A stretch of 64,000 bases of DNA from the NCBI GenBank assembly GCA_001687465.1, contig LVLI01000218.1, positions 31,558 to 95,557 on the forward strand, given 5' to 3'. Each line of letters opens with the position of its first letter. Position 1 is the stretch's first letter. A program made the position numbers and the translations under genes. Source of the stretch: Halocafeteria seosinensis. Its lineage: Eukaryota > Sar > Bigyra > Bicosoecida. Below, piece after piece: positions 12,799 to 24,217 of the stretch. The notes under the pieces are model-generated. The model was not told where the DNA came from, searched no databases, and was given only the letters and a program-made list of their open reading frames with translations.

Positions 12799-14950
12799 AT
12801 GAGCACTGCGCCGGTTATTGGTGATAATGGCCTGGAATCCAATCTCATGGACAATCCCCAGGTATGTCCACGACCTCTCAAGGTCTCTGTCTAATACGCA
12901 CATGCGTACGCGCACACAGTGATCGGCCGCTCTACCTCTGCGTTGAAAGAATTATGTGGTTTATTGGCATCCTGCAGGGACCTGAGCAGGAAAGTGATGC
13001 CTTCGGCTTTGTGGCACTGAGGCAAGTTTATTCCGATGAAAAAGATGGTGGACAACAGATACAGTTCCAACACGTCAAGGGTTTGACTAGGAACAAGAAG
13101 GGTAAAGGGGATCCTGTCGAATTAACGCTGTACTTTGGAGGGCTCCGAATTACTCCCCGATCAAAAGGTGCGGCACTGATGATACTGCCACCGATTGGCA
13201 GCGTCGCTCCCATCACCGAGAGTTTGTTGCATCTTCATCAAATTGCAGAGTCTTGTATTGAAGACAGCTTCTTTCCGAATGATTGTTTATTGGGAGCAAC
13301 TATCGATGATGTTTCCTATGAAGAAGTGGTCCTTCACATACATACATATCCCTTAGAAACCGCTAGTAGAGGCACCTGCTGCAGCTCTAATGGAGACTCG
13401 TCGAGAACATACAAAGAAATATGTATCCGTATCAACATAGGTAGCTTTGGATCTGAAACTGCGGGTGCTGCCAGCATAGCGTCAATGTGGGCCACTTCAA
13501 TCGTCAGATTTGCCAGAGGACTACCATTAAAACCACAAATTGAGGTTGGACAAGCAGTGCGGCTCAAATATCCCGATAACACGCCTCTTCCGAGTTTTCA
13601 ATCAGCAGATGTTGCCCAGTTGACTTACACCACCGTTAAAGTAATCATTTCTCCCGTATCAGGTCCTGGGAAAGGGCCGCGATTTTGGGAGGATGTATGG
13701 AAAGATATGTTTAAGAATGCCAACGTAGCCTTTGACACTGTTTGTAAGTGTATCTCGTTGCTCCCGAATTGAGGCCTGTAGTGAAATACTTGCTAATATG
13801 TTACAGATACAGAGAGGAGCGCACACGCCACTGAAATAGCGGGGACGTTAAATGTGGCTAGATACAACGGAATAGTGTGTATTGGAGGAGACGGGATGGT
13901 GCACGAAGTAGTCCAAGGGTTGATGACGAGGTCCGACTGGAAGGTGGCCATTTCTAAGTTGTCCATTGGAGTACTTCCAGGAGGAAGTGGAAATGGGATA
14001 GCAAGATCCTTGTGCGAACTTAAAGGAGAGCAATATAAACTTATAGAATCCTGTTTCATAACTTTAAAGGGGATTTCGAGACCGTCTCCCGTCGATATCG
14101 CCTCCGTACTACTTCTAGATGAGTCGTCGTCTCCGATACGTCGGTTGTACACCATACAACATTTAGAGTGGGGGTTAATCGCAGATATCGATATAGAGAG
14201 CGAAAGGTGTAGGTGCTTGGGAGATTTGAGGTTTACTGCGCAAGGGATAGTGCGAGGCCTGGGTCTTCGGGCATACGAAGGAGAGTTTATGTATCTTCCA
14301 GCTGATCCCGAGAGTCAAGGTGGCCCTATGGTTTCTCGTGGTTTACCCGAAACAGACATACCAGATAAAGAGGGACCAGGACCGAACACTGCAACAGACC
14401 AGCCGGATACGCTTGCCATTCCTACTTCGGTACATGGCCATGACAATTGGGTGCATCTTGACGGTAGATTCTCGACTATTTGGGCTCTTCAAACGAAGTT
14501 TCAATCGGTGGATGTCCAAAACTCCCCTAAATCTGAACTTAGCGACGGAGTCTTCTATCTTCTTATAATCCGGGAGATTAACGAGTTCTCTATGACCAAG
14601 GTTCTCTTGGATATGGATGAGAAAGGATCGGTATGTTTTACCGAAAAATCTGTTGTCATATCTGCTTCTCCTGGTGACGTTTATATGTAGCGTTGTTATC
14701 GCAGATTGGAGACAACCCTAATGTAGAACTGGTGCCAGCACAAGCGTACCGGTTATCACCGTCAGGTCGGGTAGGCGGTTGCTGTCGCTCATCCTTGTGC
14801 TGCTACTGTGCGTGCTTTCGATCATGCTCAAAATGTGCTGCCCCTCGGGATGGAGGAATTTTAACAGTGGATGGTGAACTCTTAGATGAATACATGACAG
14901 TGGAAAGTGAGACACATCGTGGACTAATGAATTTGATGGTGTCCACATGA
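12799..14950 (+). CDS. Sphingosine (long-chain base) kinase
   Basis: Lipid kinase making sphingosine 1-phosphate. Exons 12799-12861, 12978-13743, 13807-14630 and 14705-14950 give about 632 residues. The diacylglycerol-kinase catalytic fold is shown by GGDGMVHEV (about residue 302) and the later LPGGSGNGIA loop; the C-terminus ends with the GILTVDGE motif that closes sphingosine kinases. The third intron (74 bp) was placed at a GTATGT donor because it brings the VELVPAQAYRL strand directly after the preceding helix as in known kinases. A Cys-rich stretch of about 30 residues just before GILTVDGE (near 14777-14862) is unusual and may be a further unspliced intron with a weak GTCGGG donor. The 5' end faces MMAA across 240 bp. 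Confidence 0.87.
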
Positions 14951-15308
14951 AACGGACAGAGAGTTCTCACGCTTGACACCATAGCTTTTCTTTTCATTTT
15001 CAGTTCAACTTTCGTCGTTGAAAAATACACTGCATACCGTATGTCAACAGAGTAGTTGCCAATCGGCCATTGCAAGTTGCAACTTGGCAAGCATTCCTCC
15101 TGAGCTTCACAGAGATCCGCAGCGCTTCAGAACAACATTCTACGAAGTGTTGGGTGCCATTCATTATCGTTAACGACTTGTTTTGTACGAGTACGCATTG
15201 TCAACAGTGGACTCTCATAGTCTTGGGGAACGTTTGCTTCCGAGGAACATTATTCGACATACTGTATTCAGTGTTTGATCCCGTTGGGTTTGCGATCCAA
15301 GAACAACA
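14951..15308. other. Intergenic spacer before the methyltransferase
   Basis: No gene recognised. The stretch lies between two same-strand genes and probably carries the 3' end of the kinase transcript and the promoter of the methyltransferase. Confidence 0.4.
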
Positions 15309-16166
15309 ATGGCGCATCAACACAGCGACGAGGTGGTGAACACCACCAAGCAGTACTACGACTCAGAAGATGCCGATAACTTCTACTATCAACTATGGGG
15401 AGGTGAGGACCTCCACGTGGGTGTCTATGACAAACGCGAGGATACCATCGATGCTGTACGAGAAGCGAGCACCCGTGCTGTAAAGAAGATGACGGACCTC
15501 CTGCAGAGTACAACTACCTTGGATAAGGAGACAAAGGTCCTGGATATTGGCTCAGGCTATGGTGGCACTGCTCGCTATTTCGCTAGGAATTTCGGGTGCA
15601 CAGTGGACTGCTTAAATCTAAGCGACAAGGAAAATGAACGGAACAAGCAGAAGAACAAAGAACAAGGACTGGACAGCAAACTCTCCGTCTATGGTGGCAA
15701 CTTTGAGGCTCTACCATTTTCTGATGGTGTGTACGACATTGTGATCTGCGAAGATTCACTTCTTCATAGTGCCAACAAGCAGAAGGTGCTCGAGGAGGTA
15801 GACCGGGTGCTCAGGAAAGGTGGACACTTCATTTTCACCGATCCAATGCAAGCTGACGATGTCCCAGAGGGAGTATTGGATCCTGTACTGAAACGAATCC
15901 ACTTGGATTCCATGGGCTCCGTCAAAAAGTACCGCGAGATGGCCAAAAAAATCGGCTGGAAGGAAGTTCAGGTAGTGCAGATGCCTGAACAAATCCCTAA
16001 CCACTATGGATCAGTCCGCAATGTCTTACAAAACAAATACGACTCGCTGAAAGGAACCATTAGCACGGACTATATGGATAAAATGCTAGAAGGACTAAAG
16101 CATTGGGTGGAGAAAGGCACTAATGGCCACCTGAACTGGGGATACTTGCACTTCCAGAAGCAGTAG
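15309..16166 (+). CDS. Sarcosine/dimethylglycine-type SAM N-methyltransferase
   Basis: Intronless, 285 residues. A class I SAM-binding fold with motif I LDIGSGYGG (about residues 78-86), the acidic motif after CLNLS, and the FTDPMQ segment. The N-terminal YYDSEDADNFYYQLWGGEDLHVG stretch is characteristic of glycine, sarcosine and dimethylglycine methyltransferases, which build glycine betaine stepwise as an osmolyte; a red-algal (Galdieria) member has a solved structure. Which methylation step this enzyme performs cannot be read from sequence. It has no targeting peptide, so a cytosolic site is likely. An AATAAA-like element follows near 16240. Confidence 0.85.
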   Translation: MAHQHSDEVVNTTKQYYDSEDADNFYYQLWGGEDLHVGVYDKREDTIDAVREASTRAVKKMTDLLQSTTTLDKETKVLDIGSGYGGTARYFARNFGCTVDCLNLSDKENERNKQKNKEQGLDSKLSVYGGNFEALPFSDGVYDIVICEDSLLHSANKQKVLEEVDRVLRKGGHFIFTDPMQADDVPEGVLDPVLKRIHLDSMGSVKKYREMAKKIGWKEVQVVQMPEQIPNHYGSVRNVLQNKYDSLKGTISTDYMDKMLEGLKHWVEKGTNGHLNWGYLHFQKQ

Positions 16167-16866
16167 CTCCGTTAGGTAACTTGGTATTGGATTCTTGCTT
16201 GTGTGTTACTCATCTAGACTTGTGTACTGTGTTGGAAAATAAACAAATGAGGCCCACTTCTACTATGTCGCCTGACAATATGCACGTCGTTTCCCGAAGC
16301 ACGGAATATGTCGGTTGTAGCCGCAGCTGGCTCTTAGCCCGAAGTCGCCGCACCCCGTCGCTATCACATCGTATACACTGCGTATAACTCTTCTAACACT
16401 ATCACGTTAACCGCCCCAGGCACCTCATTTGAGCGGATGGAGCGTCTTGAGTGTGTTGCCTTGAATGCGCTCCAGGAAAAAGCGCACGGAGTACCTTCGA
16501 GTTACAGCGGAGAGCCGGCGTGGTCGAAGGAGCCGGTGCCGGCGCGACGCCGGGCGCGTTGAAGCTTTTTTTGTCCCGCCTCGGCAGTAAGAGTGGTAGT
16601 ATCCTGACGGAAACCATGTTTGAAAGCCGTCTGCCGACTGTTCTTCACTTATAAAGGGTAACCAAAGCGTTTCACAGTATCAATTTATTCAAATTTTGAA
16701 GCGTAGTAAATATAGTAATACGCTGGTAATTACAAGACAAGGAGCTGTATCCTCTGTCGAACCCATCTTTGAGTCAGGTGGATTGTCCCCCCTGCTGTGC
16801 ACCGACTCTAGTAACCGCAAGCCATACGCTCTCTCGGCAGTACCTACTAGCAGTGCAACGTCAAAA
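16167..16866. other. Intergenic region between methyltransferase and TMEM19
   Basis: About 700 bp. Contains a GC-rich patch (about 16505-16560) with short inverted repeats of GCCGGC type. An open frame continues upstream of the TMEM19 start to 16696 but has no ATG. No other gene recognised. Confidence 0.4.
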
Positions 16867-17936
16867 ATGCTCTGTCGAGGACTAATTGGATTTGGGATAA
16901 GCGGCGTGACGGCCTTCATCGCGAACTGGAACCAGGCTCTGCAGCCCACCGCTGCCCTAGCTGCGGTCGTGCTCGGGACTGTATCGATGCGTACGTAGTT
17001 TGCTGCCTTTTCCCACATTCTAACCCGCTGGTATAGTGGGAACAGTGTATTCAACATTGACCGCTTCTGTTTCCCCCCTATATGCCTGTATCTGCAGTGG
17101 CTGATGTTCGCTTTGGTATGATGCTGTTAACGTTCTTTTTCTGCGGCACAGCTGCCACGAAATACGCCGATAGCCGCCTAGGCCGGGTTAGAAAGACGTC
17201 TAGGAGCATTTCGCAAGTACTTTGCACTGGACTGGTGCCGACGATTTTGGCTGCCTTGTTTCTTGTGAGGCGGTTAAAGGACACGGGCCCGGATCCTTGG
17301 GAAGTGGATTTTGAGAACGACTTCTACCGCTCAGCACTGGCCATGGCAGCACTAGGGTACGATATTCATCATGAAGCCTGCTCATTTTCCCATTTTTTAT
17401 GTATCTTTCATTCATGTTTGCTCAGGTATTATGCGTGTGATTTAGGGGATACTTTATCTAGCGAACTTGGCCAGTTTTCAATAATTCCGCCAGTGTTGGT
17501 AACGAGACCATGGAAGCCTGTGCCACGAGGAACTAACGGAGGAATTTCATTGCGAGGAAGTGTTTTCGCACTTGTTGGAGGATTGGTGATTGGGTGGGCA
17601 TTCTGTATAGCTGACCTTATAGCGAAATTGTCGTATAGCACGTGGCACCAGATTGACTGGCCGGAAACTGTGGCAGCTGCTTCGATACTTATCACATTTT
17701 GTAAAGTAGCAGTCTTCTCTGGGATCTTCGGATCCTTCGTTGACAGTCTTCTAGGTGCAACACTTCAGGCAACATGGACGAACATGGTAACAATGGAGGT
17801 AGTAGACAAGGAAGAAGATAATGCAAAGCGGATCTCGGGATCCGATGTGCTTAGCAACGAAGCTGTCAATTTCGTCTCTTGTTCCATCACTATGTTCGTT
17901 TCTGTTTGGTTGGCCTCCCGCGAACTAACTGGGTAA
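16867..17936 (+). CDS. TMEM19: TMEM19 / DUF92 membrane protein (VTE6-like)
   Basis: Polytopic membrane protein of the DUF92 family. The plant member VTE6 phosphorylates phytyl phosphate for vitamin E synthesis; the animal TMEM19 function is unsettled. Exons 16867-16990, 17098-17356 and 17426-17936 give 297 residues. Diagnostic segments are ACDLGDTLSSELG, VPRGTNGG (about residue 160) and GSFVDSLLGAT (about residue 230), with five to six hydrophobic spans between. The 69 bp second intron is stop-free and in frame, so retention would add 23 residues; splicing is preferred because it recreates the conserved AALGYYACDLGD run. The start is the first in-frame ATG. A polyadenylation-like AATAAA lies near 17965. 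Confidence 0.88.
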
Positions 17937-18436
17937 CGTGTAGCGATACTCTGATTCACTAACTTAATAAACATCGAAGATCGTTGATTGTATCAGTTTT
18001 GGTTTTCTTAGTGATCAGAGTAGCTTAAAGATTCTTGAAATGTAACAAGTATGTAGGCGGGGATGAACCTTGTCTTCACAGGGTTTCGGTTCATTGTGAT
18101 CACTCTTCATCTCACATTAAAAACCGTAGAAAGGATCATATTTCTTAGTCGGAAAGGGGGCCCGTGGGTGTTACTTGGAGAGGACATCTGATGGAGACCG
18201 TCGGAAGATGGTGTGTAAATTCTTATACACGCTGACGTTCCGCAGTTTTTTGGCGAGTAACTCATCGCTCAGAGACAACGCATAAAGCGGCATTCTAAAT
18301 AATAACGACTACATCAAGTCACGACCAAAATGTGGGTCCGGGTGCTGCTCTCGTTCTGTAGAACAGAAACCGGTTTGGCTTCCTCGCAGGTTGTGAACGT
18401 GATGCGGTGTGGAATCTACCACGGTGGCACAGTGCT
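17937..18436. other. Intergenic region upstream of the quinone oxidoreductase
   Basis: About 500 bp with no recognised gene. Holds the TMEM19 3' end and the probable promoter of the next gene. Confidence 0.4.
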
Positions 18437-20169
18437 ATGGGTATGAATCTACGCCGCATTGTCAAGTACTGCCTCCTTGTTTTTGGTGTGCCGTTTCCTA
18501 TGTACCTCGCGTTAAGGGTCGTCTTGCTCAGTGTTGTCATCGCCCAACTGTGTGGAACTGTGGGGGTGATTTCTAGTTATCCAGAAGAGGTACGTGGTTT
18601 TGCTTGATACAAGCGTGCACTCTACTGTTCGCTGCGGGTGGCCAATGAACTATCAAGTCGTGGCTTTCGTCATATCATTGGGTATCGTGGATACAGAGTG
18701 AGATAGACTCCTCAGGACCGAGCTTCACATCTAGCTCCTCTACAAAAAGGATGAAAGCTATTGTGGCAGAAGAAGGGAAGTGTAAACTGGTAGAGCGAGA
18801 GACACCCCGACCTCAAGATGGAGAGGTGAGCCTGCACTTCACTGTGCTTCTGAAGGTGGCAAAATGGCGGGTATCTTACGGGGTTCGCGCAGGTGCTGGT
18901 ACGAGTGCACTACACAGGCATTAACAGGCTCGACACTATACAGCGAAAGTGAGTATTAGACATATCATTTTCAGCATACATAAATCCTTTCGAGTCATTT
19001 TCATGCTGTCACAGGGGAGTGATGCCGCCTCCAGCTGGAGTAACAGACGTTCTTGGACTGGAAATGTCCGGGGAGGTATGAAGAAATGGATATCCGCAAC
19101 TCGACTGTTCATCAGTACTCTCCTGCTTCCAGGTTGTTGATCAAGGATCTGGTTGTAAGAAGCAATGGAATGCTGGGCAGCGAGTAATGGGACTTCTAAG
19201 TGGAGGGGGCTACGCGGAATTCGTTGCCGTTCCCGAAGGCTTGTTGATTCCTCTTCCTGACCAGTTATCATTCGAGCATAGTGCTGCTATTCCGGGTATG
19301 AAACTGCGCTTACGTATGTTCACTTTTCTAGAATTCATATGGCTACTGTTTCCTTCCTTACAGAGAACTGGCTGACCGCTTATCAGCTTTTGCATTTTAT
19401 TGCTGGTGTCAAATCGTCTGACCGCGTTTTGGTTCATGCGGCAGGCAGTGGTGTAGGTACAGCAGCAATTCAGCTCATAAACCATGTCGGTGCGGAAGCG
19501 TATGCTGTGGCATCCACGACAGAAAAGCTTGACAGGGCAAAGCGGTATGTGTCATGGTGGAAGCCGGTCTACATTATGACTCCTTAGTATTTTTCCTTTG
19601 GTTTCAGTCTTGGAGCAAAGGCCGGGTTTAACTACAAGATGGAGAACTGGAGCGAAGAACTCTTGACAGTTGTTCCGCAAGGAGTAACAGTAGTTCTAGA
19701 TTGTATCGGTAAGAGTGGCGCATTTCCGTGTTTTGTATCGTTTTCATTTCTGGATGTGCTGAAACCTCAGGAGCTTCTTTTTGGCAAAATAATTCTGATG
19801 TGATCGCCCAGGATGGACGCTGGGTGCTCTACGGGCTCTTAGGTGAGTTGCTGCTAGTTCCGGTGTTAGTCAATTTTAAAATTACGTATCGTAACTAAGC
19901 CAGGCGGACCAAATATTGACGGGCCCCTTTTTGGAAAACTCCTGAGAAAGCGCGTACAGTTGACAGCCACGACAATGAGAACCCGTCCTTTGGAATACAA
20001 AAGCCGACTGGTGGCTGCGTTCGTCGACAATGCCCTTCCAGGATTCGTCGACAACCAATTGGTACCTGTGATAGACAAACAGTTTGCACTGGATCAAGCC
20101 CAAGATGCTCATGACTACATGGAGAGCAACCAAAATATTGGGAAAATTTTACTGAAAGTATTAAATTGA
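18437..20169 (+). CDS. PIG3-type NAD(P)H quinone oxidoreductase (zinc-free MDR family)
   Basis: NADPH-dependent quinone reductase related to TP53I3 and zeta-crystallin. The core gene starts at 18751 with exons 18751-18825, 18893-18948, 19015-19075, 19133-19295, 19364-19544, 19608-19708, 19771-19842 and 19904-20169, giving 324 residues that follow human PIG3 almost end to end. The Rossmann motif AAGSGVGTAAIQL is near residue 145, LGAKAGFNYK and DGRWVLYGLLGG follow, and no zinc-binding Cys cluster is present. An upstream exon 18437-18589 can splice (intron 107 bp) to 18697 in frame with this start and would add about 69 residues including a long hydrophobic segment; whether it is used is uncertain. 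This gene has the most introns in the window. Confidence 0.9.
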
Positions 20170-20317
20170 CGAGCGTTTACTCCTCTTTGTGGCCCAGCTT
20201 GTGAAGTTGGTGATCTGAGCCCTTACGGGTGGTATACCTACATAAGATGCTCCCAACTCGATCCATTTGATTCAATACATACAAGATCTAGACTTTATTG
20301 AACCCTCATCCGTAGAT

Positions 20318-21656
20318 ATGACACAGTTGCTGCAGTATGGGAGAAACCTGCTCGGTCAAAGTAGACCAGTAATCCACGGCTTCGCCGCCAAGGTCCCACG
20401 GAGCTGCACCAGGTATTATAGCAGTTCCAGTCCGGCGGTATTCGATAGAGGTACGGTGTACTTTGAGATATTGTTTGTATATTGACGAAAATGCGGCGAT
20501 TCGCTTGTATTGGGTTTGAGGCGGGTCCAGTCAAGAAACGGAAACAAAGGAATGCAGCAGCACGATTAGCAGATTCCAGCGACTATGATTACCTACGGGA
20601 TGAGATGATGTCACGACTCGTCGATAGACTCCTGGTACGTGGGTTTAGACTTTTGATGTCTTGTAATACTTTCTCTTGGAGAGATGACGTGGGGTTGTGG
20701 TTGCTGCAGGACGTCACAAAAGAGTTCCCGACAGCTTTGGAATTAGGATCAGCGGGAGGAAATATCCTTAAGCATTTAGCTGGTCATGGAGAAATTAAAC
20801 GTCTATATATGGCTGACATGTCGGAAGAAATGCTTCATCGAGATATGCAAGAATGGGAAACTCGCAATGAGGAAGGAGGTACGTGTGCTGCTGGTTGCAA
20901 CAAGAGCAGGTCTATTCAATCCACTGTGCCACCGCTACAGTCGAATTAGTGCCTGTTGTGCTCGATGAAGAATATCTTCCCTTTCAAGAAAACTCGCTAG
21001 ACATGGTTATTTCAAACATGTATTTGCACTGGGTTAACGATATCAGTGGCACATTGAAACAAATCCGAAAGGCTCTCAAGCCCGATGGGGTGCTACTGGC
21101 TTCATTCATGGGTGGGGAGACAGTTCCCGAATTACAAACCGCGTTTGCAGCTGCTGACTTAGAACGGAATGGAGGGTTTACCCCGCATGTATCACCAATG
21201 ATGCATGTTGCGGATGCGGGCAATCTTTTGCAATCCGCTGGATTCACCATCCCGACCGTCGACACTGACACGTTTAGCATCGGTTATCCCCATGCACTAG
21301 CGGCCATGAAGCATCTTCAGAATATGGGGGAAAATAACGCTGCTCTCCATGCAAGTAACGGAGCCCACCCAGATACGCTACTTGCTTCCGCTGCAGCATA
21401 CCAGTACATGCACGGAACTAACAGGGATCATTTGAAAACAGTTTATAAATCATTAATGATGGAAGATATTACGGAAACAGAAGCAATAGAACGAATTGCT
21501 GCGGAAGATTCCTGGGAAGTCCCACTCTCTTTCCAGGCTATCTTCATGATTGGGTGGTCACCGCACCCCTCTCAGCCTGAACCGCTTCCACGGGGTTCCG
21601 CCGAATACAGTTTTAAAGACATTGGTTCCGTTTCTAGCAGCAAAGACGATCGATGA
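20318..21656 (+). CDS. NDUFAF5: NDUFAF5, mitochondrial complex I assembly methyltransferase-like protein
   Basis: Mitochondrial assembly factor that hydroxylates an arginine of complex I subunit NDUFS7 using a SAM-dependent fold. Exons 20318-20450, 20531-20634, 20710-20878 and 20941-21656 give 373 residues. The first exon is rich in Arg, Ser and Tyr and looks like a mitochondrial presequence. Family marks are the KRKQRNAAARL segment, YDYLRDEMMSRLVDRLL, motif I LELGSAGGN (about residues 89-97), SNMYLHWVNDI and the LKPDGVLLASFMGG strand. The protein ends with the conserved ERGSAEYSF-type segment (here PRGSAEYSF). The 75 bp second intron is stop-free but splits the conserved DRLL/DVTKEFP run, so it is treated as an intron. 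Confidence 0.92.
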
Positions 21657-22068
21657 TACTTTCATGGCGCTAAACATGCTTACTCTATTGCGTAAGAGAT
21701 AACAGCAATGTGGTACGGCTGTGTACAACGTACGGACGCTGCGGTAGCGGATGCAGGTGAGAATGAGAGTATATATCAGTCAAGATACGGACGCAAATTT
21801 TGTTTTGAATGCCTACGTTCCGGTCTAGTTGTCCAAGTAGAACCACCCTCACATTGTTGAGAAGGGATGTCTCCACTGGACTCCAAAGCAATGTATACTT
21901 CCCAAACATGGAAGCGATCAAGGCCTTGACATCCTGTTGACGCTATACTTTGAGGACTGGAGAATTCACTCAGTTTCGTGATTGAACCATGCTTCTTAAT
22001 GTCTCTGCTGTAATAAAGGAGTGCGTAATCAGACTGAATGCATGTTGTGGTTAACATTTGTGAAGCAG
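21657..22068. other. Spacer after NDUFAF5
   Basis: About 0.4 kb. A minus-strand open segment (21685-21921) could follow a CAG acceptor, but no partner exon or family is recognisable. Confidence 0.3.
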
Positions 22069-22249
22069 CTATGGCTCTTCAACTCCATGTCCACGGTAAT
22101 ACCACACACACATCCCTGCTCCAAAGCCAACAATTGACACATACACAAAAATTCAATAAGCATTGTGGTTCAAAATTGATCTAACCTAGTGCCATCATTT
22201 TGGCGCTGTGTACAGCCAGGAGAGGCTCCCCATCCTTAGGAGGCACCAT
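22069..22249 (-). CDS. Possible very small spliced gene, 36 residues
   Basis: On the minus strand an ATG at 22249 opens a 64 nt exon to 22186 which can splice (GTTAGA donor, CAG acceptor, 70 bp) to 22115-22069, ending in TAG. The product starts MVPPKDGEPLLAVHSAKM and ends with a WYYRGHGVEEP segment, resembling small mitochondrial inner-membrane subunits in composition only. It lies 20 bp from the divergent start of the next gene. No family is recognised; this could be chance. Confidence 0.25.
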
Positions 22250-22269
22250 ATCCCGTACAAGTCGGTAAT

Positions 22270-24217
22270 ATGAGCTCCCATGACAGCTCTGAGCCTAGTT
22301 CCACAACAAACAATGGTCGTAGTGGAGGATGCGTGCGCCAGCATTCGTCTCACGCGATACCAACCGCCCCTTCCACTGGCGGCAGAAATTCACGCACTCG
22401 TCCTGGGAAAGGGAAGCATTGTCAGGAAGGACTAAGTTTATTCAGTCTCGTATTTTGCGTTAGCATATGGATTCAAGGAATTCTTGTTGGATTAATGAAG
22501 AGCAGTAGGTGTAAACTAATTTGGTACTAACTACTGTTATGGTGTCTTAATCTATGCGCTTGCTTGAGTGCTGGCAGGTTCCTCCGTTCCCAAGTTTATG
22601 CTTGCGTTCCTGGTGCCAATCGCCACAGCAGGGATAGGATGGAAATCGCCCATTGCCCGGAGGGTTGCTGCTTCATTGCTATATTTTTTCTGGACATTGT
22701 TCGCCATGTGCCTTGCGAACTCCATAGCGTGGTTTAGGTATGGTAACAGACTCTACGACGTAGCCCCATCGACAGCTATATCTTGTGTGCTCCGCAGAAA
22801 CCCAAAGTTCGCGTTCAGTCTACCCGACGTTATGCACGAATTTGTAGCTCCTGTGGAATATATTTATGTCCCCATGTTTGGGCTCCGCAGCAAGACTGGC
22901 ATGGCAGAGGAAGGGTCACGTCTTGATGTCACGATCGCGCAGATTGACGCCGGGAGTGTGATCGACGCCATTCTGGGTATTTTAAGTGTGAGCACTCTTA
23001 TTTTTGTCTTTAGTAGGCCGTACCGTTGGCTTATTTTACGACGCTTCCTGGTTATTTATGGCTCGCTTGCCTTGCTACGGGCGTTTACTGTCTTCGCTAC
23101 TCAGTTACCAGATTCTGCTGCCAAGTGTAGGGCAATTACTCCTTCAGCCAAATCCTTCGATTCGATCGACTACTACTCGGTCGTGGAAAGAGCAATGGAT
23201 CTCGTAATACCGATTGAACCGCAAACCTGTGGAGACATGATATTCAGTGGCCATACAATGATGATGATGCTTCACGGACTCACATGGCACACATACTACA
23301 AAGTTGTCCCGGGTACCCTAGTGATCAATCGCGTAAAATTAATGGTTTGGCTGCTCATTCTTACCGGAATGGTTCTTATTGTGTTGTCTAGAATGCATTA
23401 TACTCTTGATGTACTCCTTGCCGCATACTTAGCACTGACGGTTTGGAACGCCTACCATCGATGTGCGGATGATGTTATCATCGGCCACAGGTTTCACAGT
23501 GTTTGGTTGCTAGATGGCTTACTGATATATCCATGCATACAATGGCTTGAAGCCCCACACCTGGGGGAAGCCCGTAAGGGCATGATGCAACATCTGACGG
23601 ATATACAGGCCCATATCCAACGTCGTCACCCGGCTGCTCTTCGCACATCTACCTCGAGGGTGCCCTATATGACCACTGCCGGCCATTTCTTTGCAAAATT
23701 TCGCCTTGTTGTGGATTTCAGAGCCCTTGTAGAAGTGTTCCACCCCCAAACCTTGGTCGCTAATCTCATGCAATTTGTATCAGGATCGCTGAGATTGGAT
23801 GGATCCCCTGAGAATTCGGATAGCGTCCCGGCTGGAAAGGTGTATCGAAGTAGCGAAGAGTCCATGTCGAAACCATGGCAAAATGGAGACCCCAAAAGCC
23901 TGCATCAGGCATATGCTTCGGGAGGAGACAACGAAAACCTCGATTCACGTTCCCGGACGTATACGGATATGTCAGCTTACAGCGATGAAAGCTCCATTTA
24001 CCGAACACTAGGAACAGAAGGCACGTTGCGTGTAAGGGCTACGCTTGGTGCGTCCGGTGCTGACTCCACGCCGCATGTCCTTAGCAGGAATACTCTCAAA
24101 GGAAGTTTCCGTCGAGTTTCTCCTAATGGCTGGTGGAACCCCACCTTATTTTTTGTCTCCCAGTTGCTGCAAGACCTAAATTACAGAACCACTCCAAAAG
24201 TTGCACAATCAACGTGA
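22270..24217 (+). CDS. Sphingomyelin-synthase-like phosphatidyl:ceramide head-group transferase
   Basis: Membrane enzyme of the PAP2_C superfamily that moves a phospholipid head group to ceramide. Exons 22270-22504 and 22578-24217 give 624 residues; the 73 bp intron contains an exact TACTAAC branch-point sequence. After a Ser-rich cytosolic N-terminus come about six hydrophobic spans. The catalytic triad is visible: CGDMIFSGHT (about residues 295-304) supplies the first His, HYTLDV (about 350-355) the second His and the Asp. Sequence alone does not tell whether the product is sphingomyelin, ceramide phosphoethanolamine or inositol phosphorylceramide. The C-terminal 230 residues are hydrophilic and not family-conserved. 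Its last 9 bases overlap the convergent downstream gene. Confidence 0.85.
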
